A stretch of 64,000 nucleotides of DNA from Cognatishimia sp. 1_MG-2023 (GTDB lineage: Bacteria; Pseudomonadota; Alphaproteobacteria; Rhodobacterales; Rhodobacteraceae), in assembly GCF_030548175.1 (NCBI RefSeq), contig NZ_JAUORX010000003.1:186001-250000 (forward strand), in the 5' to 3' direction. The number at the start of each line of letters is the position of its first letter. Within the stretch, counting starts at the first letter, position 1. The notes below the pieces were generated by a model that did not search any database, was not told the DNA's origin, and worked only from the letters and a program-made list of their open reading frames with translations. Positions 8,272-17,017 of this stretch are shown here, in pieces. A program made the translations under genes and the position numbers.

Positions 8272-10206
8272 TCACCCCGCTTTGTTGACGCGCATATACC
8301 ATTCTACTAAGCGGCGGACTTGCCGCTCGGTATAGCCATGGCCTTTCATCCGTTTGACGAATTCCATGTGCTTGCTTTCAGTGTCGCTGTCTTTCTTGCT
8401 GCCAAAACTGATGACAGGCAGCAGTTCTTCGACCTGACTGAACATGTGCTTTTCAATGACATCGCGCAGTTTCTCGTAGCTGTGCCATGCTGGGTTTTCA
8501 CCGGTATTGGCGCGGTTGCGTAAAGAGAATTTGACAACTTCGTTTCGGAAATCCTTGGGATTAGATATGCCGCAGGGTTTTTCAATTTTGGACAGTTCGG
8601 CATCTAGGATTTCGCGATTATAAAGCTGCCCTGTATCGGGATCTTTGTAATCTTGTTCTTCGATCCATGCGTCCGCGTAGGAAATGTATCGGTCAAAGAC
8701 GTTCTGGCCATACTCCGTGTAGCTTTCTAGATAGGCCTTCTGAATTTCGCTGCCTATGAATTCCTCGTACCGAGGCGCCAGCTCTGTTTTGATGAATTCC
8801 AGATACTGCGTTTCAATCTCTGTCGGGAATTGTTCGCGTTTGATCATTTGCTCGAGAATATACATCAAATGCACTGGATCAGCGGCAACTTCAGTCGTGT
8901 CATAGTTGAACACGTTTGATAGAACTTTAAAGGCAAATCGAGTGGACACGCCATTCATGCCTTCATCAACACCTGCGGTGTCTTGGTACTCTTGAACGGT
9001 CTTGGCCTTTGGGTCCGTGTCTTTCAGGCTTTCACCATCGTAGACGCGCATCTTGCTATAAAGGTTAGAATTTTCGTGTGGCTTTAACCGAGAGAGCACA
9101 GAGAAGCGGCTTAGAATTTTGAGTGTCTCTGGCGCGCATGACGCCTCTTTCAGTTCTGAATTTTCCAACAACTTTTCGTAGATCAAAGCTTCTTCACTAA
9201 CGCGCAGGCAGTAGGGCACTTTAACGATACTGACGCGATCAATGAAGGCTTCGTTGTTTTTGTTATTCTTAAACTGTTGCCATTCGCTTTCGTTGCTATG
9301 CGCTAAGATCAGGCCATTGAAGGGAATAGCACCGAAGCTTTCGGTCCCCATATAATTACCTTCTTGGGTCGCTGTTAGCAGCGGATGCAGCATTTTGATC
9401 GGCGCTTTAAACATCTCAACAAACTCAAGAATACCTTGGCTGGCACGGTTCAGACCGCCAGAGAAGCTGTAAGCATCCGGGTTATCCTGGCTGAAATGCT
9501 CCAGCATTCGGATGTCGACTTTGCCCACCAAGGTTGAAATATCTTGATTGTTTTCGTCGCCTGGTTCGACTTTGGCTACACATATGCGGCGCAAGCGAGA
9601 TGGATGAATTTTAACAACACTGAATTTCGAAATGTCACCGCCGAATTCGTCCAATCGGCGGACGGCCCAAGGTGACATCAGGCCGGGCAGGCGGTGCTGC
9701 GCAATTCCGTATTCTTCTTCTAGCAGCTTGCCCATTTTCAACGGATCGAAAAGGCCAAGGGGGCTTTCGAATATTGGACTAAGATGCTCACCCGCCTTCA
9801 GAACATAGATGGGCTGTTCTTCGATAAGGCGCTTTAATCTTTCTGCGAGAGAAGATTTGCCCCCGCCAACAGGGCCAAGAAGGTAGAGGATTTGTTTGCG
9901 TTCCTCTAAGCCTTGGGCGGCATAACGGAAGTACCCGACGATACGTTCAATCGTATCTTCCATCCCGTAGAAATCTTTGAAGGCTTCGTACCGTTTGATT
10001 GTACGGTTTTGGAAAATGGGTCCAAGTCGTGTGTCTTTGGATGTGTCGACCAGTTCTTCGTGGCCAATGGCTTGTAACATGCGTTCTGCGACGTTGGCGT
10101 ACATGCTTGGATCATCGCGGCAGGCGAGCAAGTAGTCTTGCAAAGACATTTCCTGTTCGCGGGCGCCTGAGTACTGTTCTGCGAAAAGCTCGACGATATC
10201 CTTCAT
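8272..10206 (-). CDS. prkA: PrkA family serine protein kinase
   Basis: 644-residue PrkA (YeaG) protein, a stress-linked serine kinase with an N-terminal AAA-like ATPase domain and a C-terminal kinase-related domain. The P-loop GPVGGGKSS sits at 111-119. Length and the N-terminal pattern (FAEQYSGAREQEMSLQDYL) match the family closely. An AGGAGG ribosome binding site lies 9 bases before the ATG at 10204-10206 and confirms the start. It leads the prkA-DUF444-spoVR operon, with 7 bases to the next gene. In Bacillus a PrkA homologue has also been described as a protease, so the biochemical activity of the whole family is not fully settled; the assignment to the family itself is firm. Confidence 0.92.
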   Translation of the reverse strand: MKDIVELFAEQYSGAREQEMSLQDYLLACRDDPSMYANVAERMLQAIGHEELVDTSKDTRLGPIFQNRTIKRYEAFKDFYGMEDTIERIVGYFRYAAQGLEERKQILYLLGPVGGGKSSLAERLKRLIEEQPIYVLKAGEHLSPIFESPLGLFDPLKMGKLLEEEYGIAQHRLPGLMSPWAVRRLDEFGGDISKFSVVKIHPSRLRRICVAKVEPGDENNQDISTLVGKVDIRMLEHFSQDNPDAYSFSGGLNRASQGILEFVEMFKAPIKMLHPLLTATQEGNYMGTESFGAIPFNGLILAHSNESEWQQFKNNKNNEAFIDRVSIVKVPYCLRVSEEALIYEKLLENSELKEASCAPETLKILSRFSVLSRLKPHENSNLYSKMRVYDGESLKDTDPKAKTVQEYQDTAGVDEGMNGVSTRFAFKVLSNVFNYDTTEVAADPVHLMYILEQMIKREQFPTEIETQYLEFIKTELAPRYEEFIGSEIQKAYLESYTEYGQNVFDRYISYADAWIEEQDYKDPDTGQLYNREILDAELSKIEKPCGISNPKDFRNEVVKFSLRNRANTGENPAWHSYEKLRDVIEKHMFSQVEELLPVISFGSKKDSDTESKHMEFVKRMKGHGYTERQVRRLVEWYMRVNKAG

Positions 10207-10608
10207 TCGGTCATTACCTCCTAAGAAAAACTAGCCCGGATCCTCCTCGGGTTTGGGGTGACGGCGCACAGCCTAATGCAAACGGAATTCACCGATCTTT
10301 AATGGCAACGCAGACTGCGCGAATGTTCAGAATTAGCTCGATGTTGCCATTTGGTCCGACCGGTAGCGTTATCCCGAAAGTACGGGAACTTATTGAAGCC
10401 ATTGGCTTTTTGGTCGGTCTTTATATGTCAATGGTACACGAAAAGTTCCGATCTTTCTATATGAATTTGTTACGTTTCACTGGAATTGCCAGAGCAGCTC
10501 AATAAAACGTGTTCAATTTCACTAGATAGGTGAAAGCGGAAAAAAGTGTTAAGGACAGCAAATATTTTTCAACGATGACAATTATTGAACCACCATCTGT
10601 GCTTTATC
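10207..10608. other. Intergenic stretch between prkA and cysG
   Basis: About 400 bases lie between the 5' end of prkA and the 3' end of cysG, both minus-strand. Only the strong prkA Shine-Dalgarno AGGAGG near 10213-10218 is clear. The prkA promoter must lie here, but I could not place a -35/-10 or sigma-54 site with conviction, and I see no rho-independent terminator for the nitrate operon. A 168-codon open frame on the plus strand runs into prkA antisense and has no family features. Confidence 0.5.
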
Positions 10609-11631
10609 TTAAGCAGGTTGGTCTTGTTTTTCAGCGGTTTCTCTAGAAGTTGCGAGCAGCCATTCAACATGAAATTCTGTGTCAGAATTTAGGGTAAGCT
10701 GCAGTGTTTCGCATCCTGCAGATTGACAGTTTCGAAGCCAGACTACGTTTTTCCCACCGCTCGCGGCACGTTTCACAAATGAAACACTCATGCGCATTGG
10801 CCAGGGTTCTGTACCATTTGCACCGCCCAACAAATGGCGTTCAGCATCACGACGAGCCAATTCAAGAATCGCTTGGTCGTGTTGTGTTTCAAAAAAGATG
10901 TCATCGGCTTCTTGCAAGCGCTCGACTGCGCGCAAGGATATTAGGTCGGCTGCGCGGGCCGAGGTGTCAATAATAGTGATACTGCCCTTAGCAGGTAAAT
11001 GGCGTTCGCTTCGGATCATCTCTTTCAGGTCCGAAATGGCCTGACGTTCAGCACCGGACTTAAACTTTTGCCAGATAGATCCGGTAAACACGTCTCGCCA
11101 GAAACCGCGCCGTTGGTTGCTGGGCACATAACGCGCAACCATATCGCGGAGGTTTCCTGCGGCTGCTGCAAAACGACCAATATTTGGATCTAGCATCTGT
11201 TCAACGCGGGTCTTGATGCGTCGCCCTAGCACCGGCGCGGTTCCCTCTGTACCAATAGCAACAACAACAGGATCGCGATCAACGATAGACGGCGTCGTCA
11301 CGTCGCAAAGGGTAGGGCGGTCGACGACATTGACTAAGGCACCTGTCTGTTTTGCAAGATCGTGAATGCAAACATCGGCAACGGGACTGCCCGTTGCGAT
11401 GAACGTTAATGGCGCGCCTTTGAATGTCTCCGGAGAGATTGACCCTGAAACCTGTTTTATCCGCCCTTTGTTAATCAGTGCCCGAAGTTCATCCTCGGGT
11501 GCCTCTGCTAACAGATCAATCTGCACGTCCGTTTTCAGCAGCAGGCGGCATTTCTGTGCGGCTTGCTCTCCTTCGCCAGCCACCACAAACCGGCGGCCAG
11601 AGGTTTTGAAGAACATTGGAAAACTTTGCAT
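10609..11631 (-). CDS. cysG: Sirohaem synthase CysG, dehydrogenase half with a degenerate methyltransferase remnant
   Basis: 340-residue protein supplying the sirohaem cofactor of NirB. Residues 1-150 form the precorrin-2 dehydrogenase/ferrochelatase domain: a Rossmann-type start (RRFVVAGEGEQAAQK) and the NVVDRP motif with Asp104, which matches the key Asp of enteric CysG. Residues 150-205 are the dimerisation region. From 217 the chain resembles the first 50 residues of uroporphyrinogen-III methyltransferase (LISLRAVERLQEADDI, LARRDAERHLLG), but the SAM-binding GAGPGD loop is replaced by IDTSARAA and the remaining 170 or so residues are missing. So only the dehydrogenase/chelatase steps are expected. 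The start ATG at 11629-11631 fits the family and lies 2 bases after the nasA stop; a longer reading would overlap nasA. It is the last gene of the nitrate operon. Confidence 0.82.
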   Translation of the reverse strand: MQSFPMFFKTSGRRFVVAGEGEQAAQKCRLLLKTDVQIDLLAEAPEDELRALINKGRIKQVSGSISPETFKGAPLTFIATGSPVADVCIHDLAKQTGALVNVVDRPTLCDVTTPSIVDRDPVVVAIGTEGTAPVLGRRIKTRVEQMLDPNIGRFAAAAGNLRDMVARYVPSNQRRGFWRDVFTGSIWQKFKSGAERQAISDLKEMIRSERHLPAKGSITIIDTSARAADLISLRAVERLQEADDIFFETQHDQAILELARRDAERHLLGGANGTEPWPMRMSVSFVKRAASGGKNVVWLRNCQSAGCETLQLTLNSDTEFHVEWLLATSRETAEKQDQPA

Positions 11632-11633
11632 GG

Positions 11634-14246
11634 CTACTCCGCTGCTGTTTTTAGCGCGCTTTGTTGCAGAAGTGCAGACAGCTCTGGCCGACATGATCCG
11701 CAATTGGTACCGGCCTGCAGAGCATTGCCAATCTGTTCAACAGAGATCAGTTGATCTTTGTGTATCGCGCGCAAGATCGTATTTAGTCCGACATTAAAGC
11801 ACGCGCAAACAACCGCGCCGGGATCTGGCTGATCATTTCCAGGACGTCCTGCTAGAATTGGTGTGTCCGTGCCTAGTGCATTTCCAAGGAATGGGCGCGA
11901 AACCGCAACCGGAGCGTGTGAAGTGAAGAGGGCGGCAACCACTTTTCCATCTTGGGTAAACGTTGCACGAAAAGTTGCTGGGTGAGGTCCCTCTACAACG
12001 CAAATGTCATCTGCTTTTACACCAAACAAATCCTGCGCAAAGCTTTTCCAATCCGAAGGCAGCTCCGAATTGGCAAGCTCATATTGCCAGCCGCTCTCGG
12101 TTTTTGCTTTAGCCCAATAGGCGACGTTTGGTTCAAGTTCAGCCTTACAAATCGCGTATCCATACCATTTTGCCGGAAAGCTGCTGACTTGAACCGGGCT
12201 TGCCTTGCTTTCTGGTTGGCCCGAAACCGGATCAACATTTGCTGAAACCAATGCATTGATCCGGCCCATCGGAGCGGAATCTTCTGTCCAATGCAGCGGC
12301 GCGAAAACGGTCCCTTTCTGGGTCCGGTCGGTGATCAAAGCCCGTAGTGTGGCCTCTCCATGGGGGCTGGTTACACGCACGAGGCTGGATGGTTTGACAG
12401 ATAGGCGCAGCGCATCCTCGGGGTGCAACTCAAGATAAGGCTCGCCCATGTGGCGTGTTAGCCTAGGGGATAGGCCCGTTCGCGTTTGCGTATGCCAATG
12501 ATCACGGATACGGCCGGTGTTGAGGCGGAATGGGAATGCATCACTGGTGCTTTCGGCGGGTGCCCTATGGTGGATAGCAAGCATATTTGCCTTGCCGCTA
12601 GGCGTATAAAACGCTCCATCTGCGAAGAAGCGGCCACCCATTTTCGTTTTCGAAATAGGCCATCGTGTTGGGGCGAGGCTGTCGTATTCTAAATCGGAAA
12701 TCTCTGCCAAGCCCGAAATATCAAAGTCTTTACCTAGAGCCGCAGCTTTGCCAGACAAAGCTGCGTGTTCTCTGAAAATCTCGCTAGGCGAGCTATATGC
12801 AAAGGCGTCTTCCCACCCCATGCGCTTTGCAACATCGCAGATGATTTGCCAGTCATGACGTGCTTGACCGGGGGCCTCTAGAATTGATCGCTGACGGCTT
12901 ATCATCCGGTCGCTGTTTGTAACGGTTCCGGTTTTTTCGCCCCAGCCGGTTGCTGGCAGTAACACATCTGCCACTTTGGCAGTATCAGTTGTTGCGTACA
13001 TGTCCGAGACGACAACAAACGGGCAGTTATCAATCGCTTTTCGCACGCGGTCTGCTTCGGGCATCGATTGCGCCGGATTGGTACACATCACCCAAAGGGC
13101 TTTTATCTTGCCGCTTTCGACTGCGTTGAACATGTCGACAGCTTTTAATCCTGCACTTTCCGGAACCGTAGGCGACTGCCAAAATGATTGAACCGTCTGT
13201 CGGTGCTCATCGTTTTCAATATCCAGATGAGCGGCGAGCATATTTGCCAATCCACCAACTTCGCGGCCACCCATCGCATTGGGCTGGCCTGTGGCTGACA
13301 AAGGCCCCATTCCAGGGCGGCCGATGCGTCCGGTTGCAAGGTGGCAATTCAAGATGGAATTAACCTTGTCAGCCCCGCTTGTGGATTGGTTCACCCCTTG
13401 AGAGAAGACTGTCACCGTTTTCTCGGTGCTTAACCAAAGCTCGGCGAAGGCCGCCAGATCGGCCTCGGTTAGCCCCGTTGCTGATATATCCGATAGGCGT
13501 GCGGCCTCGACCGCTGCATCGAAATCATTAACGTGGTTGGTCACAAATTCATCTGCAACAATTCCACGGTCGACGCTTTGCGCCAGTAGGTGATTAAACA
13601 GCGCGACATCGCTTCCGGGTGCAATCTGTAGATGCAGGTCAGCTAGATCGGTTGTGGCTGTGCGACGGGGGTCAATATTGACCACTTTCATATTAGGTCG
13701 CGCCGCTTTGGCCGCCGCAATGCGTTGATACAAAACAGGATGGCACCAAGCCAGATTGCTACCCACCAGAACGACCAAATCGGCCTCTTCTAAATCTTCG
13801 TAGGTTCCCGGAACGGTATCTGTACCAAATGCGCGTTTGTGGCCGGCAACAGTGGATGCCATGCATAATCTGGAATTCGTATCAATGTTGGCTGTTCCGA
13901 TGAAGCCTTTGATCAGCTTATTCGCCACATAGTAATCTTCGGTCAGCAACTGTCCTGAAACATAAAATCCGACGGCATCCGGGCCATGTTCGGCGATGAC
14001 ACCACGAAATTTGTTTGCAACCAAATCTAGCGTTTCATCCCAACCTGCTTCGCGGTCACCGATCATCGGCGCAAGAAGCCGACCCTCTGTACCAAGGGTT
14101 TCACCCAGCGCAGACCCTTTTGAGCACAAGCGCCCGAAGTTTGCTGGGTGATCGGCGTCGCCGCTTATGGTGACACCCTCAGGACCGGGAGCAGCAATTA
14201 CGCCGCAACCCGTCCCGCAATAAGCGCAGGTGGTCTTGATTGTCAT
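11634..14246 (-). CDS. nasA: Assimilatory nitrate reductase catalytic subunit NasA
   Basis: 870-residue cytoplasmic molybdenum enzyme reducing nitrate to nitrite. Four cysteines for the N-terminal [4Fe-4S] cluster are at 7, 10, 14 and 41, with Lys43 (CSKG) for electron relay to the bis-MGD cofactor; the molybdopterin oxidoreductase core and the C-terminal dinucleotide-binding domain (from about 575, RLNTGRIRDHWHTQTRTG) follow. A BFD-type [2Fe-2S] domain ends the protein at about 810-855 (CACF and CGSC pairs), as in NasA/NarB forms that take electrons through an extra cluster. There is no Tat signal, in keeping with an assimilatory role. The ATG overlaps the nirD stop (ATGA). No separate flavoprotein NasC/NasB electron donor gene is seen here; NirB or ferredoxin could serve. 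Confidence 0.94.
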   Translation of the reverse strand: MTIKTTCAYCGTGCGVIAAPGPEGVTISGDADHPANFGRLCSKGSALGETLGTEGRLLAPMIGDREAGWDETLDLVANKFRGVIAEHGPDAVGFYVSGQLLTEDYYVANKLIKGFIGTANIDTNSRLCMASTVAGHKRAFGTDTVPGTYEDLEEADLVVLVGSNLAWCHPVLYQRIAAAKAARPNMKVVNIDPRRTATTDLADLHLQIAPGSDVALFNHLLAQSVDRGIVADEFVTNHVNDFDAAVEAARLSDISATGLTEADLAAFAELWLSTEKTVTVFSQGVNQSTSGADKVNSILNCHLATGRIGRPGMGPLSATGQPNAMGGREVGGLANMLAAHLDIENDEHRQTVQSFWQSPTVPESAGLKAVDMFNAVESGKIKALWVMCTNPAQSMPEADRVRKAIDNCPFVVVSDMYATTDTAKVADVLLPATGWGEKTGTVTNSDRMISRQRSILEAPGQARHDWQIICDVAKRMGWEDAFAYSSPSEIFREHAALSGKAAALGKDFDISGLAEISDLEYDSLAPTRWPISKTKMGGRFFADGAFYTPSGKANMLAIHHRAPAESTSDAFPFRLNTGRIRDHWHTQTRTGLSPRLTRHMGEPYLELHPEDALRLSVKPSSLVRVTSPHGEATLRALITDRTQKGTVFAPLHWTEDSAPMGRINALVSANVDPVSGQPESKASPVQVSSFPAKWYGYAICKAELEPNVAYWAKAKTESGWQYELANSELPSDWKSFAQDLFGVKADDICVVEGPHPATFRATFTQDGKVVAALFTSHAPVAVSRPFLGNALGTDTPILAGRPGNDQPDPGAVVCACFNVGLNTILRAIHKDQLISVEQIGNALQAGTNCGSCRPELSALLQQSALKTAAE

Positions 14247-14575
14247 GCGGCAGTCCTTGCCTGTAGCGCTTCGCCATCTAATAGCAAACGCCCAGTTTCG
14301 ACTTTGATCGCAAAGGTGGAAATTTGCCCCTCGTCGGCCCCCTGTGCTTCGCCGGTTTCCAGCGAGAACACCCAGTTATGCAAAGGGCAGGTAACGCTTT
14401 TCCCATGCACGATACCCTCGCTTAGAGGGCCGCCTTTATGCGGGCACCGGTCAGAGGTCGCGAAAACCTCGTCCTCTGCTGTACGGAAAACAGCAACACA
14501 GCCCACAGCGGTTTTAACGATCCGCGCGCCCAAAACGGGAATGTCGTCGAGCGATCCAATATCAAGCCAGCTCAT
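14243..14575 (-). CDS. nirD: Nitrite reductase small subunit NirD
   Basis: 110-residue Rieske-fold small subunit of the NAD(P)H nitrite reductase. The cluster motif is partly retained in pattern: CPHKGGPL at 44-51 and CPLHNWVF at 64-71, so both Cys-x-His-like pairs can be seen as in true Rieske NirD forms. It partners NirB in the six-electron reduction of nitrite to ammonium. The start ATG at 14573-14575 overlaps the nirB TGA (ATGA) and its own TGA overlaps the nasA ATG, so nirB, nirD and nasA are likely translationally coupled. A longer reading to 14650 would duplicate nirB coding sequence and is rejected. Confidence 0.93.
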   Translation of the reverse strand: MSWLDIGSLDDIPVLGARIVKTAVGCVAVFRTAEDEVFATSDRCPHKGGPLSEGIVHGKSVTCPLHNWVFSLETGEAQGADEGQISTFAIKVETGRLLLDGEALQARTAA

Positions 14576-17013
14576 TCTGCGGCCTCCAAAGTTAGATTTG
14601 CCAATGGGTTGAATTTTGGTGCTTCTTCCTTGCTGGCCAGTTTGGCCCAAGGATCATCGCGGTAGACGCTTTGCGAAATCTCAAACCGCTCGGCTAATGC
14701 CTTTCTGTTGTCCAGATCGTCAACGATGGTCTCTTTGCACCAATCCAAGCCAACCTTTGCGACCCATTTGAACACACGATCCAAGTATTTTCCGTTTTCA
14801 CGATAGGCTTGGGTAAAGGCAGAGATGATCTCAATGGCTTCTTCTTCGGTCTCGACCTTACACAACAGCTCGGTCTGTTTGACCTCCATGCCAGCAGCAC
14901 CTGCTACGGAAATTTCAAACCCGGAATCGACACAGACAACGCCGATGTCTTTACATGTTGCTTCTGCACAATTCCGTGGACAGCCTGAGACCGCGAGTTT
15001 CAGTTTATGCGGTGCCCAAGATCCCCATAGGTGTTTCTCTAACTTAATACCTAGGCCGGTACTGTCTTGCGTACCAAAGCGGCAATGATCTTTACCGACA
15101 CAGGTCTTAACTGTCCGCAAACCCTTGGAGTAGGCGTGACCAGAAACCATGCCAGCTTTGTTTAGATCAGCCCACATGGACGGAAGGTCTTCGCCTTTGA
15201 CGCCCAACAGGTCAATCCGCTGACCACCGGTGACGTGAACCGTTGGTACGTTGTATTTGTCTGCGGCATCCGCAATGGCGCGCAGCTCATCTGGCGTGGT
15301 CATGCCACCCCACATACGTGGGACGACGGAATAGGTGCCGTCCTTTTGAATGTTCGCGTGTTTGCGTTCGTTCACAAATCGGCTTTGTGGGTCATCTTGA
15401 TACTCAAGCGGCCAATCCGACAGCAAGTAATAGTTTAGGGCAGGGCGGCAGACATGGCAGCCGTTTGGAGTGCTCCAGCCCAACTCCTGCCACACAGCGG
15501 CCTGCGATTTCAGCTCTTGGCTTTTGATCAAACGACGCACATCTTCGTGCGTTAGATCGGTACAGCCGCAAACCGATTGCGCGGCAGGCATGACAAAGTC
15601 ATCACCCAAAGTTGTTGCCAAGACCTGCTCCACCAAACCTGTGCAGGTTCCGCATGATGCGCTGGCTTTTGTGTTCGCGCGAATAGCGCCTAAATCTGTG
15701 GCACCGTCTTGAATGGCCTCTACGATCTGCCCCTTGCATACACCGTTACAACCGCAGATCTCCGCATCAAGCGGTAAGGCTGCAACGGCCGCCATGGGGT
15801 CCAGCGAGTCGCCCCCTTGGTAGGCGGGGCCAAAGATCAAAGTTTCGCGCATTTCGGAAATGTCGGTTTTGTCTTTGATCAGGCCGAAGAACCAATTCCC
15901 ATCTGCTGTATCACCGTACATGACGGCGCCGACCAGCAGATTTCCTTCAAGAACCAACCGCTTGTATACGCCCCGAGCTGGGTCGCGGAAAACGATGTCT
16001 TCTCGACCTTCTCCTTCGGAGAAGTCCCCAGCGCTGAACAAATCGCAGCCCGTTACTTTAAGTTTCGTGGCGACTTCTTTTGGTTCAAAGCTCGCGCTTT
16101 CATCCAACAGGGTTTTTGCCACAACTTTTGCTTGGTCATAAAGTGGTGCAACAAGACCAAAGAGTTGGCTGCAATGTTCGACACATTCACCAACAGCCAA
16201 AATATCAGGGTCAGAGGTCTGCATTTCGTCTGAAACAGTAATCCCGCGTTCAACGGCCAGACCTGCGTCAACCGCAACTCGTGTTTCAGGACGGATACCA
16301 ACCGCCATCACAACCAAATCAGCCGGAATGACTGTCTTGTCTGCAAGCAAAACACCTTCGACCTTATCTTCACCAAGAATGGCAGAGGTCGATGCTTGGC
16401 ATTTGATTTCGATCCCTTTGTCTTCCAAGGCACGACGCAATAGGTAACCCGCTGCCTCGTCCAGTTGGCGTTCCATCAGGTGACCCATCAGGTGGATCAC
16501 AGTCACGTCCATTCCGCGTGCTTTCAATCCCGCCGCTGCTTCCAATCCCAAAAGCCCGCCACCAATTACAACAGCTTTGGCACCGGGCTTTGCACTGGCA
16601 TCAATCATTGCATTGGTGTCTTCGAGATCGCGGTAGGCGATCACACCGGGCAGGTCTTTGCCCGGAACGGGAATGATAAAGGGGGCCGAGCCAGTCGCAA
16701 TCAATAGCTTGTCATACGCAACTTCGCCGTTTTGCCCGACGACCACTTTGCGCTTGCGGTCAATCTTGGTGATGTACTCACCAAACCGGCAGGTCACACC
16801 ATTTTCAGCGTACCATGCGTCGTCATGCGTCACGATCTCTTCAAATGCTTTGTCGCCGGACAATACAGGCGAAAGCATAATGCGGTTATAGTTGCCGCGG
16901 GGCTCGCCGTTGAATAGCGTGATGTCGTATGCGTCTTTGTTGGTTTCGACCAGATGTTCGATAACCCGACCCGAAGCCATTCCGGCGCCGACAATAATCA
17001 GTTTCTTTGTCAT
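14572..17013 (-). CDS. nirB: Nitrite reductase [NAD(P)H] large subunit NirB
   Basis: 813-residue large subunit reducing nitrite to ammonium in the cytoplasm. Order of parts: FAD/NAD-binding domains at the N-terminus (KLIIVGAGMASG, then VVIGGGLLGLEAA), two tandem BFD-like [2Fe-2S] segments (CGCNGVCKG ... CGTCTG, then CGCTDLTHEDVRRLI), and the C-terminal ferredoxin-like/sirohaem reductase domain with the sirohaem-[4Fe-4S] ligands CVGKDHC and CPRNC near 637-680. The start ATG at 17011-17013 (MTKKLIIVG) is the family start and lies 4 bases after the ATPase stop. All cofactor motifs are intact. Sirohaem needed here links the enzyme to cysG at the end of the operon. Confidence 0.95.
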   Translation of the reverse strand: MTKKLIIVGAGMASGRVIEHLVETNKDAYDITLFNGEPRGNYNRIMLSPVLSGDKAFEEIVTHDDAWYAENGVTCRFGEYITKIDRKRKVVVGQNGEVAYDKLLIATGSAPFIIPVPGKDLPGVIAYRDLEDTNAMIDASAKPGAKAVVIGGGLLGLEAAAGLKARGMDVTVIHLMGHLMERQLDEAAGYLLRRALEDKGIEIKCQASTSAILGEDKVEGVLLADKTVIPADLVVMAVGIRPETRVAVDAGLAVERGITVSDEMQTSDPDILAVGECVEHCSQLFGLVAPLYDQAKVVAKTLLDESASFEPKEVATKLKVTGCDLFSAGDFSEGEGREDIVFRDPARGVYKRLVLEGNLLVGAVMYGDTADGNWFFGLIKDKTDISEMRETLIFGPAYQGGDSLDPMAAVAALPLDAEICGCNGVCKGQIVEAIQDGATDLGAIRANTKASASCGTCTGLVEQVLATTLGDDFVMPAAQSVCGCTDLTHEDVRRLIKSQELKSQAAVWQELGWSTPNGCHVCRPALNYYLLSDWPLEYQDDPQSRFVNERKHANIQKDGTYSVVPRMWGGMTTPDELRAIADAADKYNVPTVHVTGGQRIDLLGVKGEDLPSMWADLNKAGMVSGHAYSKGLRTVKTCVGKDHCRFGTQDSTGLGIKLEKHLWGSWAPHKLKLAVSGCPRNCAEATCKDIGVVCVDSGFEISVAGAAGMEVKQTELLCKVETEEEAIEIISAFTQAYRENGKYLDRVFKWVAKVGLDWCKETIVDDLDNRKALAERFEISQSVYRDDPWAKLASKEEAPKFNPLANLTLEAAE

Positions 17014-17017
17014 GTAT

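Noticed and set aside
9999-10505. A 168-codon plus-strand frame across the prkA 5' end and the gap after it
   Set aside because: Half of it is antisense to prkA; no ribosome binding site or recognisable motif.
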